Origin: Thermoguttaceae bacterium | GTDB lineage: Bacteria; Planctomycetota; Planctomycetia; Pirellulales; Thermoguttaceae | Assembly (NCBI GenBank): GCA_017434455.1 | Contig: JAFRFG010000054.1 | Location: 1-64,000, forward strand | Length of the DNA stretch: 64,000 nt | Direction of reading: 5' to 3' | In this document: positions 34,637-41,905 of the stretch, piece after piece | Layout of the letters: every line of letters begins with the position of its first letter | Numbering within the stretch: the first letter of the stretch is position 1 | Program-made: the position numbers and the translations under genes | The notes under the pieces: model-generated | Database searches by the model: none | What the model was told of the DNA's origin: nothing | The model's input: the letters and a program-made list of their open reading frames with translations, nothing else

Positions 34637-36209
34637 CGAAAAAACTTCACCGGATCACCTGACTTTAAAGCTAAACGCTCCCGGTATGACGGCAATGCAC
34701 CGGGCAGGCCTCGGTGGCTTGGCGGCAACGCTGGCTCGGCTCACTATATGCCGGAATAATGGGGAAGCCCCCTGTACAACCTCAGATCCTCTATGGCACG
34801 ATGAGTATGATTGGTCAATTTCACCGATAGAGCTCTCACTCAGATTCGGGAAACCGGAATGGGCCGGCGATTTTATGGAATGGCTGTTCAAATACGCCTT
34901 TCAGATCCGTGATGAAATGATCTTTCTTCCTGGCCAATACGGTAATACGCTACCTCCTCCTGAAGTGCGTGCTCGGCTGCAGGAAGGAATAATGTTGACG
35001 TTTCTTCAGAATGGTAAATCAAGGGAATTAGGACCTGAAGTTGTGGGTTCCTACGAATATGATCAACATATGGTTAGTTATAAGTTCAGTACTTGCATAT
35101 CATATGCTACTCATCAGTCAGCCTGGATAGATTGGGTTGATAAGAAAACAGGAAGACTAATTCCAAAGAGTTATAAGGTAAGCGCGATGTTGAATCCTGG
35201 AGCGGTTGTTCGTCATTACGCCTTTAAGGGTCCAACTACAATTTATCAGTCCCTTGAACTTGTCTTTCCCTTAGTCTTTGCCATCGTTGGTACGTTAGCT
35301 CTCCCTATTAATTACGAGACAGGTGTCTTGATTATCCCTTATATTGATGATCTCATAACGTTCGCCAGGTTACGACGTGAATTGACACCATCAGGTATCA
35401 AAGACACGAATATTGGTGGTATTGGCGACGCTGTATTACAGCATAACCTCAGGTGTATGGGTTCAGAATCGATGGAAGTATATTCACTTCCGGGTTGTGA
35501 TGCCATTAGGTTCCAAAGAAAATCGTGGTCTAAGCAACAGAAGACGCGCTCAGATATACTTTCGATAACTTCTATAATCGATTCTGAGTTTTACGCTGCT
35601 GCCTTGAAATATTTCCCTCCATATCTGAGAAAGATTGAAAACGCTAAAAATTCTGATGCTGTTGAAGAAAACAAATTTCAATGGCTTAATGGAATTATCC
35701 GCCCCTTTATCGCTGACAACATTGTCCGCGGTAGATGTTGGTTCGCGGGCTTCACTAAGCTGATGAAGGGCAATGATACCGTTTCTAGAATTCTGTTTGA
35801 AAGAAAGAGATTAAATAAAATGGTCACAGACGAACAACTTGATTGGAAAATGGAAGGGGCTCGATCCCTGGTCATCGCCGTTCACCAGGCATTACGCTGT
35901 CGATATGGACAAATCAGCAGTGAGAGTGTTCCCGGATCGGCTAAAAACCGGATGGAAAAAGAATATGACCGTTGGCGAATCGCGTTTGCTGGATCTAAAA
36001 CACAGGAACAGTTCCGTTACTCCCTCTGTGACCTCTTCAGCCGCGCAAAAACCGGATCCGAACTGAAAGAACATTGGGAACAGATCTTACGATTGCTCCA
36101 ATGTGATTGGCTCGCCGCACGCGACTTGGCCTTGATCGGATTGGCCAGTTACAAGGGAAGGAGTTCGGAATCGCCAGAGGAAGATGCAACGTCATCTGAT
36201 GAGAATTAA
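34617..36209 (+). CDS. cas8: Cas8-type large subunit (Cmx1/Csx13, MYXAN type)
   Basis: Although the frame is open from 34524, ATG 34617 is chosen because GGAGG lies 6 bases before it, giving 530 residues. The N-terminal LTLKLNAPGMTAMHRAGLGG is typical of the MYXAN Cas8a1/Cmx1 family. The rest is poorly conserved, as expected for a Cascade large subunit that reads the PAM and recruits Cas3. Composition is mosaic: the sampled line at 34681 is 72% GC, the line at 35041 is 33%, and the line at 36001 is 55%. The low-GC middle runs from roughly 34890 to 35860 without breaking the frame, which suggests a replaced central segment. Confidence 0.8.
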   Translation: MARSLNSEKTSPDHLTLKLNAPGMTAMHRAGLGGLAATLARLTICRNNGEAPCTTSDPLWHDEYDWSISPIELSLRFGKPEWAGDFMEWLFKYAFQIRDEMIFLPGQYGNTLPPPEVRARLQEGIMLTFLQNGKSRELGPEVVGSYEYDQHMVSYKFSTCISYATHQSAWIDWVDKKTGRLIPKSYKVSAMLNPGAVVRHYAFKGPTTIYQSLELVFPLVFAIVGTLALPINYETGVLIIPYIDDLITFARLRRELTPSGIKDTNIGGIGDAVLQHNLRCMGSESMEVYSLPGCDAIRFQRKSWSKQQKTRSDILSITSIIDSEFYAAALKYFPPYLRKIENAKNSDAVEENKFQWLNGIIRPFIADNIVRGRCWFAGFTKLMKGNDTVSRILFERKRLNKMVTDEQLDWKMEGARSLVIAVHQALRCRYGQISSESVPGSAKNRMEKEYDRWRIAFAGSKTQEQFRYSLCDLFSRAKTGSELKEHWEQILRLLQCDWLAARDLALIGLASYKGRSSESPEEDATSSDEN

Positions 36210-36244
36210 CCATCAAGATCAATATTCTGATTCAAGGAGAAAAT

Positions 36245-37144
36245 ATGAGTTTACACGTTTTCGCCAACATCGTGACACCGTTTGGGACCGCATCCAATAA
36301 CCGCGGGGAAACCGATGGCAATACGACTACTTTGCAGAAACTGCTTTGGAAATCCAGTGTTCACACCACCGTCAGCGCCGAGGCCATCAGGTTCGCCCTC
36401 CGTCGACAGTTCGCCGAAGACGAAGATACGAACCGTTACTGGGATGATTTTAAACGTGCCAACTCCTGGCGTGACCCCAATTTCACCAATTGGGGAAATG
36501 ATAATGAATCGAAGTATATTGACGATGACCTGCTCGGCTTTATGCGTGCCGATGCGGGAAAATCGGAAGGAACAGCTGGCTCAGTTACTTTTCGCCGAGC
36601 CGTTCTGGAGATCACCCGCGCCGTTTCCCTCACTCCTTGGAACGGAGATGTTTCGTTTAACGCGGCTTCACCGGGAGCTACCCCTTCTGCCGCCAAAAAA
36701 GGACAGAATCCGGTCCCTTACGGCGCGGAACTTCACGCGACACGCTATCAATTCGGTTTCGCGATGACTCCCGAACGTTTGGCTGATAAATCCCGCGCGG
36801 CAAAAGCGCTGGAAGCGATCGCGTCGCTGCGCTGTGTCGCGGGGAATCACAGCCGTTTCCTTTACGACTTTTCTCCGGAAGCGATTGTCCTCAGGATCAC
36901 AGACGACCCGGCTCCTCGGATCCTGTACTGTTTCGATACGAACGACGGAGGAAAATCGGTCGTCGCCGATTTACTGGTTCAAAAGATTCAGACAAAAGAT
37001 ATCCTTCCGGATGAAATATTAGTCGGTCTTTCTGACCTCAACTCCAAGTTGGCCATCCAACTGAAGGAAACCGGTGTCGGCATTTTGGGCGTTCGTGCCG
37101 CCGTTAAAGCCGCATCCGCTCGAATCCACACCACTCTGAAATAA
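36245..37144 (+). CDS. cas7: Cas7 backbone subunit, DevR family
   Basis: This 299-residue protein begins SLHVFANIVTPFGTASNNRGE and has the DevR/Cst2 signature TTLQKLLWKSSVHTTVSAEAIRFALRR near residues 28-54, then a middle with FRRAVLEITRAVSL and GAELHATRYQFGFAMTPERL. In Cascade, several Cas7 copies line the crRNA. AAGGAG lies 5 bases before ATG 36245. The GC content is again near the local background, unlike the middle of cas8. Confidence 0.9.
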   Translation: MSLHVFANIVTPFGTASNNRGETDGNTTTLQKLLWKSSVHTTVSAEAIRFALRRQFAEDEDTNRYWDDFKRANSWRDPNFTNWGNDNESKYIDDDLLGFMRADAGKSEGTAGSVTFRRAVLEITRAVSLTPWNGDVSFNAASPGATPSAAKKGQNPVPYGAELHATRYQFGFAMTPERLADKSRAAKALEAIASLRCVAGNHSRFLYDFSPEAIVLRITDDPAPRILYCFDTNDGGKSVVADLLVQKIQTKDILPDEILVGLSDLNSKLAIQLKETGVGILGVRAAVKAASARIHTTLK

Positions 37145-37155
37145 GGAAATGGATT

Positions 37156-37812
37156 ATGTTGGGAATCCATGTTTCCGTCCCTATCGCCTGTTTCCGAAAG
37201 GGAATGGCCCGGGAATATCTCGAAACGGACCTAATTCCTCCCCCTTCAACCTGTTACGGCTTTCTCCTCTCGCTTGTTGGAGAACCAGACCGAGAACGGC
37301 ATAAAGGGGTCAGAATTTCCCCAGTTCTCTTATCCCAGCCGGAACGAAGCGTCGTCTTGCGAACCGTTTGGCGTGTCAAAACCCGAAAAATGCCGCTTGG
37401 CTCCGGCGATAATATACGGCCCGACTATCAACAATTACTGACGGGGATACGGTTGATCATTTGGTTCGATAGTTCCGACGAAGAACATTCGAGGCAGACG
37501 ACTTTGGAAGAACGTGTCCAGACAGCGCTTTCACCGAATGAACGGCATAAAATTGATCGCTTTGGCGGCTTATCGCTGGGAGAAAGCACACACCTGGTTG
37601 ACGAGGTATCGCTTTATCAACCGCATGAGAATCTGTCTTCTGAAGAGAACAAAGAGGCTGTCATCCTCCTGGAAGACCCAAACGGCCTGTATACATGGCC
37701 GGTTTGGGTCGATCACGTCGGTGCGGAAAAAACCCGATACGTCACCGGCTCATTAATCCCTGGTGGCCTTCTCCCACCTTTGTTGACAAAGATGCCGAGA
37801 ATTCACTCTTAA
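37156..37812 (+). CDS. cas5: Cas5 subunit, DevS family
   Basis: The 218-residue protein has the Cas5 start LGIHVSVPIACFRKGMAREYLETDLIPPPSTCYGFLLSLVG, in which the conserved PPPSTxYGfL element is clear, and the later motif RFGGLSLGESTHLVDEV near 136-152. Cas5 binds the 5' handle of the crRNA in Cascade. It follows cas7 after 11 bases, with no room for another gene. It is the last cas gene: no cas4, cas1 or cas2 follows before the array. Confidence 0.9.
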   Translation: MLGIHVSVPIACFRKGMAREYLETDLIPPPSTCYGFLLSLVGEPDRERHKGVRISPVLLSQPERSVVLRTVWRVKTRKMPLGSGDNIRPDYQQLLTGIRLIIWFDSSDEEHSRQTTLEERVQTALSPNERHKIDRFGGLSLGESTHLVDEVSLYQPHENLSSEENKEAVILLEDPNGLYTWPVWVDHVGAEKTRYVTGSLIPGGLLPPLLTKMPRIHS

Positions 37813-38151
37813 ACGGATGGTATCATTAGGCAGATAATTCCAGATCTTCTGCTTAATGAGTCTGAACCTTGACAATTTGATCGCAAAAAAAGAATGTGAC
37901 AAACCCATTATCTTAATGGGTTTTGCATGAAAGCTAGCACATGATAGGTCTATCCGAGTTATGGCACTCTATGCGCTGGCCCATTATCCAAGTCTGACTC
38001 TTCACCATAAAACGTCGGAAGAGCCAGCTTGATTACTCTGTTCGATAGGATTAGGTGTATTGTATGAAATACTGAATAGAATTGATATCATATTCCCAAT
38101 AATTAAAACATCCACTTCATCACCAAGTTTTTCGATATCCACGAAGAGTAG
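37813..38151 (+). other. Cas5-to-array gap with two hairpins; probable CRISPR leader
   Basis: The stretch is AT-rich and has no gene. TCATTAGGCAGA at 37823-37834 pairs with TCTGCTTAATGA at 37848-37859 (12 pairs with one G-T). A second perfect stem follows at 37901-37923. Since the repeats fit + strand processing, this is the expected leader position. TTGACA at 37869-37874 is a possible -35 box, but no good -10 lies 16-18 bases on. Confidence 0.45.
37901..37924 (+). terminator. Terminator of the cas operon
   Basis: AAACCCATTA, loop TCT, TAATGGGTTT, then TTG. Perfect 10-base-pair stem with only a short T-run; it lies 88 bases after cas5 and would separate the cas transcript from the array. Confidence 0.55.
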
Positions 38152-38760
38152 TCTGTTTATCCTATAATCGTCATTAGGCGTTGAGCACAAGAACGCCGTC
38201 GGCCCCGAGCCCGCGGGGAACTTCCTGTTTATCCTATAATCGCCGCCAGGCGTTGAGCACGGATTTAGCGTAGAAGGCAAGGCCGAGGATATTGCCTGTT
38301 TATCCTATAATCGCCGTTAGGCGTTGAGCACGCTCAGATGCCCTTGCCGATTATTCACAAGGACTTCCTGTTCATCCTACAATCGCCGTTAGGCGTTGAG
38401 CACCTTCGCTACCGCGCCGCGGCGTTTTTCATCCGAACCCTGTTTATCCTATAATCGCCATTAGGCGTTGAGCACTATTTACACTCGACGGTGCGGGTGT
38501 CGAGCGAGCCCTGTTTATCTATAATCGCCGTTAGGCGTTGAGCACGGATTCTCGATCGAAGGCGAGGCCGAGGATATTGCCCTGTTTATCCTATAATCGC
38601 CATTAGGCGTTGAGCACAAGTACGTCGCGCCGGTTGTACAACAGGCGGGGATCTATTTATCCTATAATCGCCGTTAGGCGTTGAGCACCAGAAAGGCCTT
38701 GGCCCGAAAAAGTTCTTGACCGACCTGTTTATCCTATAATCGCCGTTAGGCGTTGAGTAC
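38152..38760 (+). CRISPR. CRISPR array, nine 36-37-base repeats and eight 34-35-base spacers
   Basis: Repeats start at 38152, 38224, 38295, 38367, 38439, 38510, 38581, 38652 and 38724. The repeat begins CCTGTTTATCCTATAATCG and ends CCGTTAGGCGTTGAGCAC. Eight different versions occur among nine copies: changes sit mostly in the 4-base hairpin loop (GTTA, ATTA, GCCA) and the 5' end; repeat 6 lacks one C and repeat 9 ends GAGTAC. The stem CGCC/GGCG is kept in all but repeat 1, where CGTC still pairs through G-U. Reading on +, the 8 bases after the stem (TTGAGCAC) match the expected Cas6 5' handle, so the array is probably transcribed in the cas direction. Spacers 2 and 6 are related. Confidence 0.95.
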
Positions 38761-39063
38761 AAAGAATCGACATAACACGACATATGCTCCTGGACTTTTT
38801 ATTATCCTAGATGGTATCTCTAACAGCGGTCGCATACATACGCGGTATCATTGCTTCTTTTACGACGCATCAGCGGAGGTTGTACATTCAACTAAGGCAT
38901 ACCCAGACTCGTTGCGTCCATAGCAGTCCCGCGGACCAGGGATCCCGGTCAAAACATATCGGTGGCCGGATGAGGTCAGATCCCCGGCTAAAAAAACACA
39001 AGAGCCGTGAGAAAAAGGGGCATAGCCCAGACCGCGTAGATTCGATTATCTTACAAATTTGAG
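38761..39063. other. Array trailer region
   Basis: These 300 or so bases after the last repeat contain no further repeat and no gene I can support. A short open frame at 38811-39062 has no ribosome site and no recognisable content. Confidence 0.4.
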
Positions 39064-39107
39064 ATAAAAAAAGCGTCTGGGTACATAAAAACAGTACCCA
39101 GACGCTT
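39064..39107 (-). terminator. Terminator of tRNA-Lys
   Basis: AAGCGTCTGGGTAC at 39071-39084 and GTACCCAGACGCTT at 39094-39107 form a perfect 14-base-pair stem. On the - strand the stem is followed by a run of T (the A-run at 39066-39072). It begins 2 bases after the tRNA 3' end. Confidence 0.85.
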
Positions 39108-39109
39108 AG

Positions 39110-39182
39110 TACCCCCGCTCGGACTCGAACCGAGGACCCACGGATTAAGAGTCCGTTGCTCTACCAACTGAGCTACAGAGGC
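39110..39182 (-). tRNA. tRNA-Lys (anticodon CTT)
   Basis: The 73-base cloverleaf read on - has acceptor GCCTCTG with CGGGGGT (G-T pairs tolerated), TAGCTCAGTTGGTAGAGC, anticodon stem-loop ACGGACTCTTAATCCGT with CTT in the loop, and T arm CTCGGTTCGAGTCCGAG. The 3' CCA is not encoded. A promoter and a strong terminator flank it closely, so it is a single-gene unit. Confidence 0.93.
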
Positions 39183-39208
39183 CTGTCTCCTTTACCAAGG
39201 TTACGAAA

Positions 39209-39236
39209 AGTATATATCCCCCCTTGGAACTGTCTA
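39209..39236 (-). promoter_or_regulatory. Promoter for tRNA-Lys
   Basis: Read on -: TAGACA, 16 bases, TATACT, 27 bases before the tRNA 5' end. Confidence 0.5.
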
Positions 39237-39276
39237 GGGGGAGGAAGGAGGGAAAAACACCCTTTTCGCCGCCGTG

Positions 39277-40689
39277 TCACTCGGACAAAAGGACCCTCAG
39301 GTCGCAGACGTTCGTCCCGGTCGGGCCCGATTTCAAGAGCCCCCCGCAGCGTTCAAAGAAGCTGTAGGCGTCGTTGCGGGCCAGGTAGTCCTCGGGGGAA
39401 ATCTCGCCGGAATCGGCCATTCGCCGCACACGCTCGACGATCTCGGGGTCGAAATACGCCCCCGCCGCGTCGGTCGGGCCGTCCTCGCCGTCGGTCCCCC
39501 CCGAAAGAAAGACCAAGTGCCGGTCCTCCGGCGCCGGGCGGCGCAGCACCTCGATCAGCGCGGCGAGGACCAGCTGGGTATTGCGGCCTCCGCGGCCGCG
39601 CCGCTGTTGCGGGACAAGCTCCACCACCGGCTCCCCGCCGGAGATCAGGGCGCAGGGCCCCCCGCTTTCACGCACCTGACGGCGAAAGCGCCTCAGCAGG
39701 TCCAGGCCGACCGACTCGGCGGTCCCCTCCGGGGCGTCGGCCGATTCGGTCAAGACCGACAGCCCCAGCTTACTCGCCGCGCCGCCGGCGGCGGCTGCCG
39801 CCAGGGGGTTGTCGGCCAGAATGATCGGGGGGGTGCTCTTTGCCGACACCGCGGCGGCCGGCGGGTCGGGCTCGGCGCTTCGGCGCCGCAAAAGCTCGAC
39901 GATGGGGATAAGTTCGGCGCAGCGGTCCGCGCCGAAGCGCTCGAGGATCGCCAGAGCCCGGCGGGCGTTTTCCGCCGGCGTCCCGTCGGCGGGGACGGTC
40001 GCGCCGCCGGCGATGATCGACAGGGGGCTTCCGAGCACATCGGAGAGGATCAGAGAATAGAACCGTTTTCCCTCGGCCAGGCGAAGAAGCCCGCCGGCCT
40101 TGACCTCGGAGAGGGTCCCCCGAACCGTGTTCAGCTCGATAATGTTCGCCCCGGCGCCGGAGAGAAAGCGGGTGACCGCCGTCTTTTGTTCCAGGGTAAT
40201 CTCCGGAATCGGAAGGGGCAAAAGCGCCGAACCGCCCCCGGAAACTAAGGCGATCACCAAATCGTCCGGCGCGGCCTGACCGATCAGCTCAACGATCTTC
40301 CGGGTCCCCTCCACCCCTTCGGGCCTCGGTTCGTTGACCCCGGCGGGGCGCCCGGCGTGGCGGTGGATCACCCGGCCGTCAGAGAGCTGATCGGCGGGAA
40401 GATTGACCCAGCCGGTCAGACGCCCCGAAGATATCAGCGGGGCGAAGATCTCCTCGCAGGCGTCGGCCATCGCGCCGGAGGCCTTTCCGAAACCGATAAC
40501 GATCACCTTGGCCCCGGGGGGAAGAATCTCGGCCGCCGTCCGGCCGTCGTTTTGACGAAAGAGGACCTCGAACGACCAGCCGCCGGAAGCGCGGCAGTAA
40601 AGAGATCGCCCGACGGCCTCCTTCGGCTCGACCGCCCGAACTCCCCGGCGCCACAGATCGATCGCGTTTTGACAGGTATACGGCATCAT
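39277..40689 (-). CDS. Glycerate 2-kinase (GckA/MOFRL family)
   Basis: The 470-residue protein has the two-domain layout of type 2 glycerate kinases: VIGFGKASGAMADACEEIF near residues 67-85, VIALVSGGGSALLPLP near 147-162, LNTVRGTLSEVKAGGLLRLA (the KKHLSxIKGG-like motif) near 183-202, LSDVLGSPLSIIAGG near 213-227, and a C-terminal MOFRL domain with GGEPVV, GRNTQLVLAAL and LSGGTDGEDGPTDAAGA. The reaction in the family is ATP-dependent phosphorylation of glycerate to 2-phosphoglycerate in the cytoplasm. It stands alone between two tRNA genes. Starts at 40689 and 40686 cannot be told apart. Confidence 0.88.
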   Translation of the reverse strand: MMPYTCQNAIDLWRRGVRAVEPKEAVGRSLYCRASGGWSFEVLFRQNDGRTAAEILPPGAKVIVIGFGKASGAMADACEEIFAPLISSGRLTGWVNLPADQLSDGRVIHRHAGRPAGVNEPRPEGVEGTRKIVELIGQAAPDDLVIALVSGGGSALLPLPIPEITLEQKTAVTRFLSGAGANIIELNTVRGTLSEVKAGGLLRLAEGKRFYSLILSDVLGSPLSIIAGGATVPADGTPAENARRALAILERFGADRCAELIPIVELLRRRSAEPDPPAAAVSAKSTPPIILADNPLAAAAAGGAASKLGLSVLTESADAPEGTAESVGLDLLRRFRRQVRESGGPCALISGGEPVVELVPQQRRGRGGRNTQLVLAALIEVLRRPAPEDRHLVFLSGGTDGEDGPTDAAGAYFDPEIVERVRRMADSGEISPEDYLARNDAYSFFERCGGLLKSGPTGTNVCDLRVLLSE

Positions 40690-40813
40690 TCAACTTTCGG
40701 CGGAAACAGCGTTGAAATTCCCCTCGGCAGGGGACGAAACACAAGAGCATTGTAACAAAACCACCCCCCAGCAGAAAGAGCCCGAACAGGGTATCCCCGC
40801 GCCTCAAGGGCCC

Positions 40814-40841
40814 TTGACAGAAGCAGCGCACCCGATACAAT
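40814..40841 (+). promoter_or_regulatory. Promoter for tRNA-Ala
   Basis: TTGACA, 16 bases, TACAAT, 13 bases before the tRNA 5' end. The -35 box is a perfect consensus. Confidence 0.65.
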
Positions 40842-40854
40842 GACGCCTGTTCGA

Positions 40855-40927
40855 GGGGCAATAGCTCAGTTGGGAGAGCGCCACGTTCGCAATGTGGAGG
40901 TCGTGGGTTCGATTCCCATTTGCTCCA
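40855..40927 (+). tRNA. tRNA-Ala (anticodon CGC)
   Basis: The 73-base cloverleaf has acceptor GGGGCAA with TTGCTCC, including the G3-T70 pair that identifies alanine tRNAs; D arm GCTCAGTTGGGAGAGC; anticodon stem-loop CCACGTTCGCAATGTGG with CGC in the loop; and T arm GTGGGTTCGATTCCCAT. The 3' CCA is not encoded. It reads GCG codons, which suits a high-GC genome. Confidence 0.94.
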
Positions 40928-40928
40928 T

Positions 40929-40970
40929 GGCGTGAAGTGCCAGTATAGACGGTGCTTCACGCCTTTTTTT
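40929..40970 (+). terminator. Terminator of tRNA-Ala
   Basis: GGCGTGAAG and CTTCACGCC pair around a 17-base loop and are followed by seven T. Confidence 0.85.
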
Positions 40971-41235
40971 CGCTTTAAAAGCGGCAAAAGGACCTTCTTT
41001 TCGGAAAGTACCCTCGGTCGGACCAAGCGGCTGTTTCATTCGCTTTTAACTCTTTCCTGTCTTTCTCACATCTCCCAATTTACAACCTGAAGAAAAATCC
41101 AAAAATTAGGATTTTTCCAAGAGACAAATCAGAGAAACAAGCGTTGTAATTAGTGCCCGGGGGAAAGCGATTCCCCGGCGCGACAGGAACGAAGCTCCGA
41201 CCCAAACCACAAACTAGATAAAAGGAGACTCGACC
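40971..41235. other. Gap before the His-rich protein gene
   Basis: It holds two hairpins: AAAAATCC (41093-41100) with GGATTTTT (41109-41116), an AT-rich stem that could act as a weak terminator, and CCGGGGGAA (41157-41165) with TTCCCCGG (41171-41178) in the probable leader of the next gene. No gene seen. Confidence 0.4.
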
Positions 41236-41610
41236 ATGAAGAAGAACATCAATACTATCGCCGTGATTCTCGCCGCTTTCACCCTGATGCTCTTCGGAGG
41301 AATCCCCGCCTTTGCCCAAGGCCCCGGCCGCCATGGCCATGGGGGCGGAACCACCTTCCGGCAGCCGGCCGCCCCACAGCACGCCGGCGCTCCGGCGCCT
41401 GCGATGCGCGCCCCGGACGCGCGGCCGCACCACCCGGCCCCCGCGCCGGCCCCGATTATGCGCGGGCAGGCCCCCCCGGCGCACCATCACCATCACCATC
41501 ACCATCATCCGGCCCCTCCCCCGGCCTATCGTCCGGCTCCTCCTCCCGAGCCGCGCCCGCACGGAGGCCTGATCCAGATGATCCTCCACAGCCTGGTGGA
41601 CAGTCTGTGA
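41236..41610 (+). CDS. Small secreted His- and Pro-rich protein
   Basis: The 124-residue protein has a standard signal peptide (MKKNINTIAVILAAFTLMLFGGIPAFA) and then an almost unbroken low-complexity chain of Pro, Ala, His, Arg and Gly. There is a run of nine consecutive His near residues 84-92 and smaller HGHGGG and RPHHP motifs. The end (GGLIQMILHSLVDSL) is a short amphipathic helix. AAAGGAG lies 10 bases before ATG 41236. It is not a recognised family. A periplasmic divalent-metal (zinc, nickel or copper) buffer is plausible from composition; other reverse frames here are shadows of the repetitive sequence. Confidence 0.65.
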   Translation: MKKNINTIAVILAAFTLMLFGGIPAFAQGPGRHGHGGGTTFRQPAAPQHAGAPAPAMRAPDARPHHPAPAPAPIMRGQAPPAHHHHHHHHHPAPPPAYRPAPPPEPRPHGGLIQMILHSLVDSL

Positions 41611-41668
41611 CCGGCCGGGGAATCCGGGCCGCGAGGTACGGCGGCTCCCCACAGTAACTCTCCGACTT

Positions 41669-41706
41669 GAAGCCCTCGGCGCGAACGCCGGGGGCTTCAT
41701 TTTTCT
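41669..41706 (+). terminator. Terminator after the His-rich protein gene
   Basis: GAAGCCCTCGGCG and CGCCGGGGGCTTC pair closely around GAA and are followed by ATTTTTCTT. Confidence 0.8.
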
Positions 41707-41753
41707 TGCCTTTTCCGCCTTCTCCCCCTCCCCTTCGCGAAACTGTCAGCTCC

Positions 41754-41782
41754 TTGACTATCGGACATACCACTTTTATAAT
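41754..41782 (+). promoter_or_regulatory. Promoter for psd-pssA
   Basis: TTGACT, 17 bases, TATAAT. One of the best matches to the sigma-70 consensus in the window; it lies about 123 bases before the psd start. Confidence 0.65.
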
Positions 41783-41905
41783 GGAGTGAGGGGGATTTCC
41801 CCCTCGAAAAGACAAGAAAACGCCCAAAAGCGCCGATTCAAACCGGCTTTCTTCCCCGCGCGGGGCCGGCGCGGTTTTTTAAGGACCGACGAAAGCAAAT
41901 AATCG

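Noticed and set aside
38152..38760. Transcription of the array from the - strand (repeat starting GTGCTCAACGCC).
   Set aside because: In that reading 17 bases follow the hairpin instead of the 8 expected for a Cas6 handle, and the altered handle copy would be at the leader end. The + reading fits better, though RNA data would settle it.
38811..39062. An 83-codon open frame after the array as a possible small cas or anti-CRISPR gene.
   Set aside because: No ribosome site, no recognisable sequence and odd composition; more likely trailer DNA.
41080..41700. A 206-codon reverse frame over the His-rich gene with Met-Val repeats.
   Set aside because: It is the reverse reading of the CAT/CAC repeat that encodes the His run; no ribosome site or signal.
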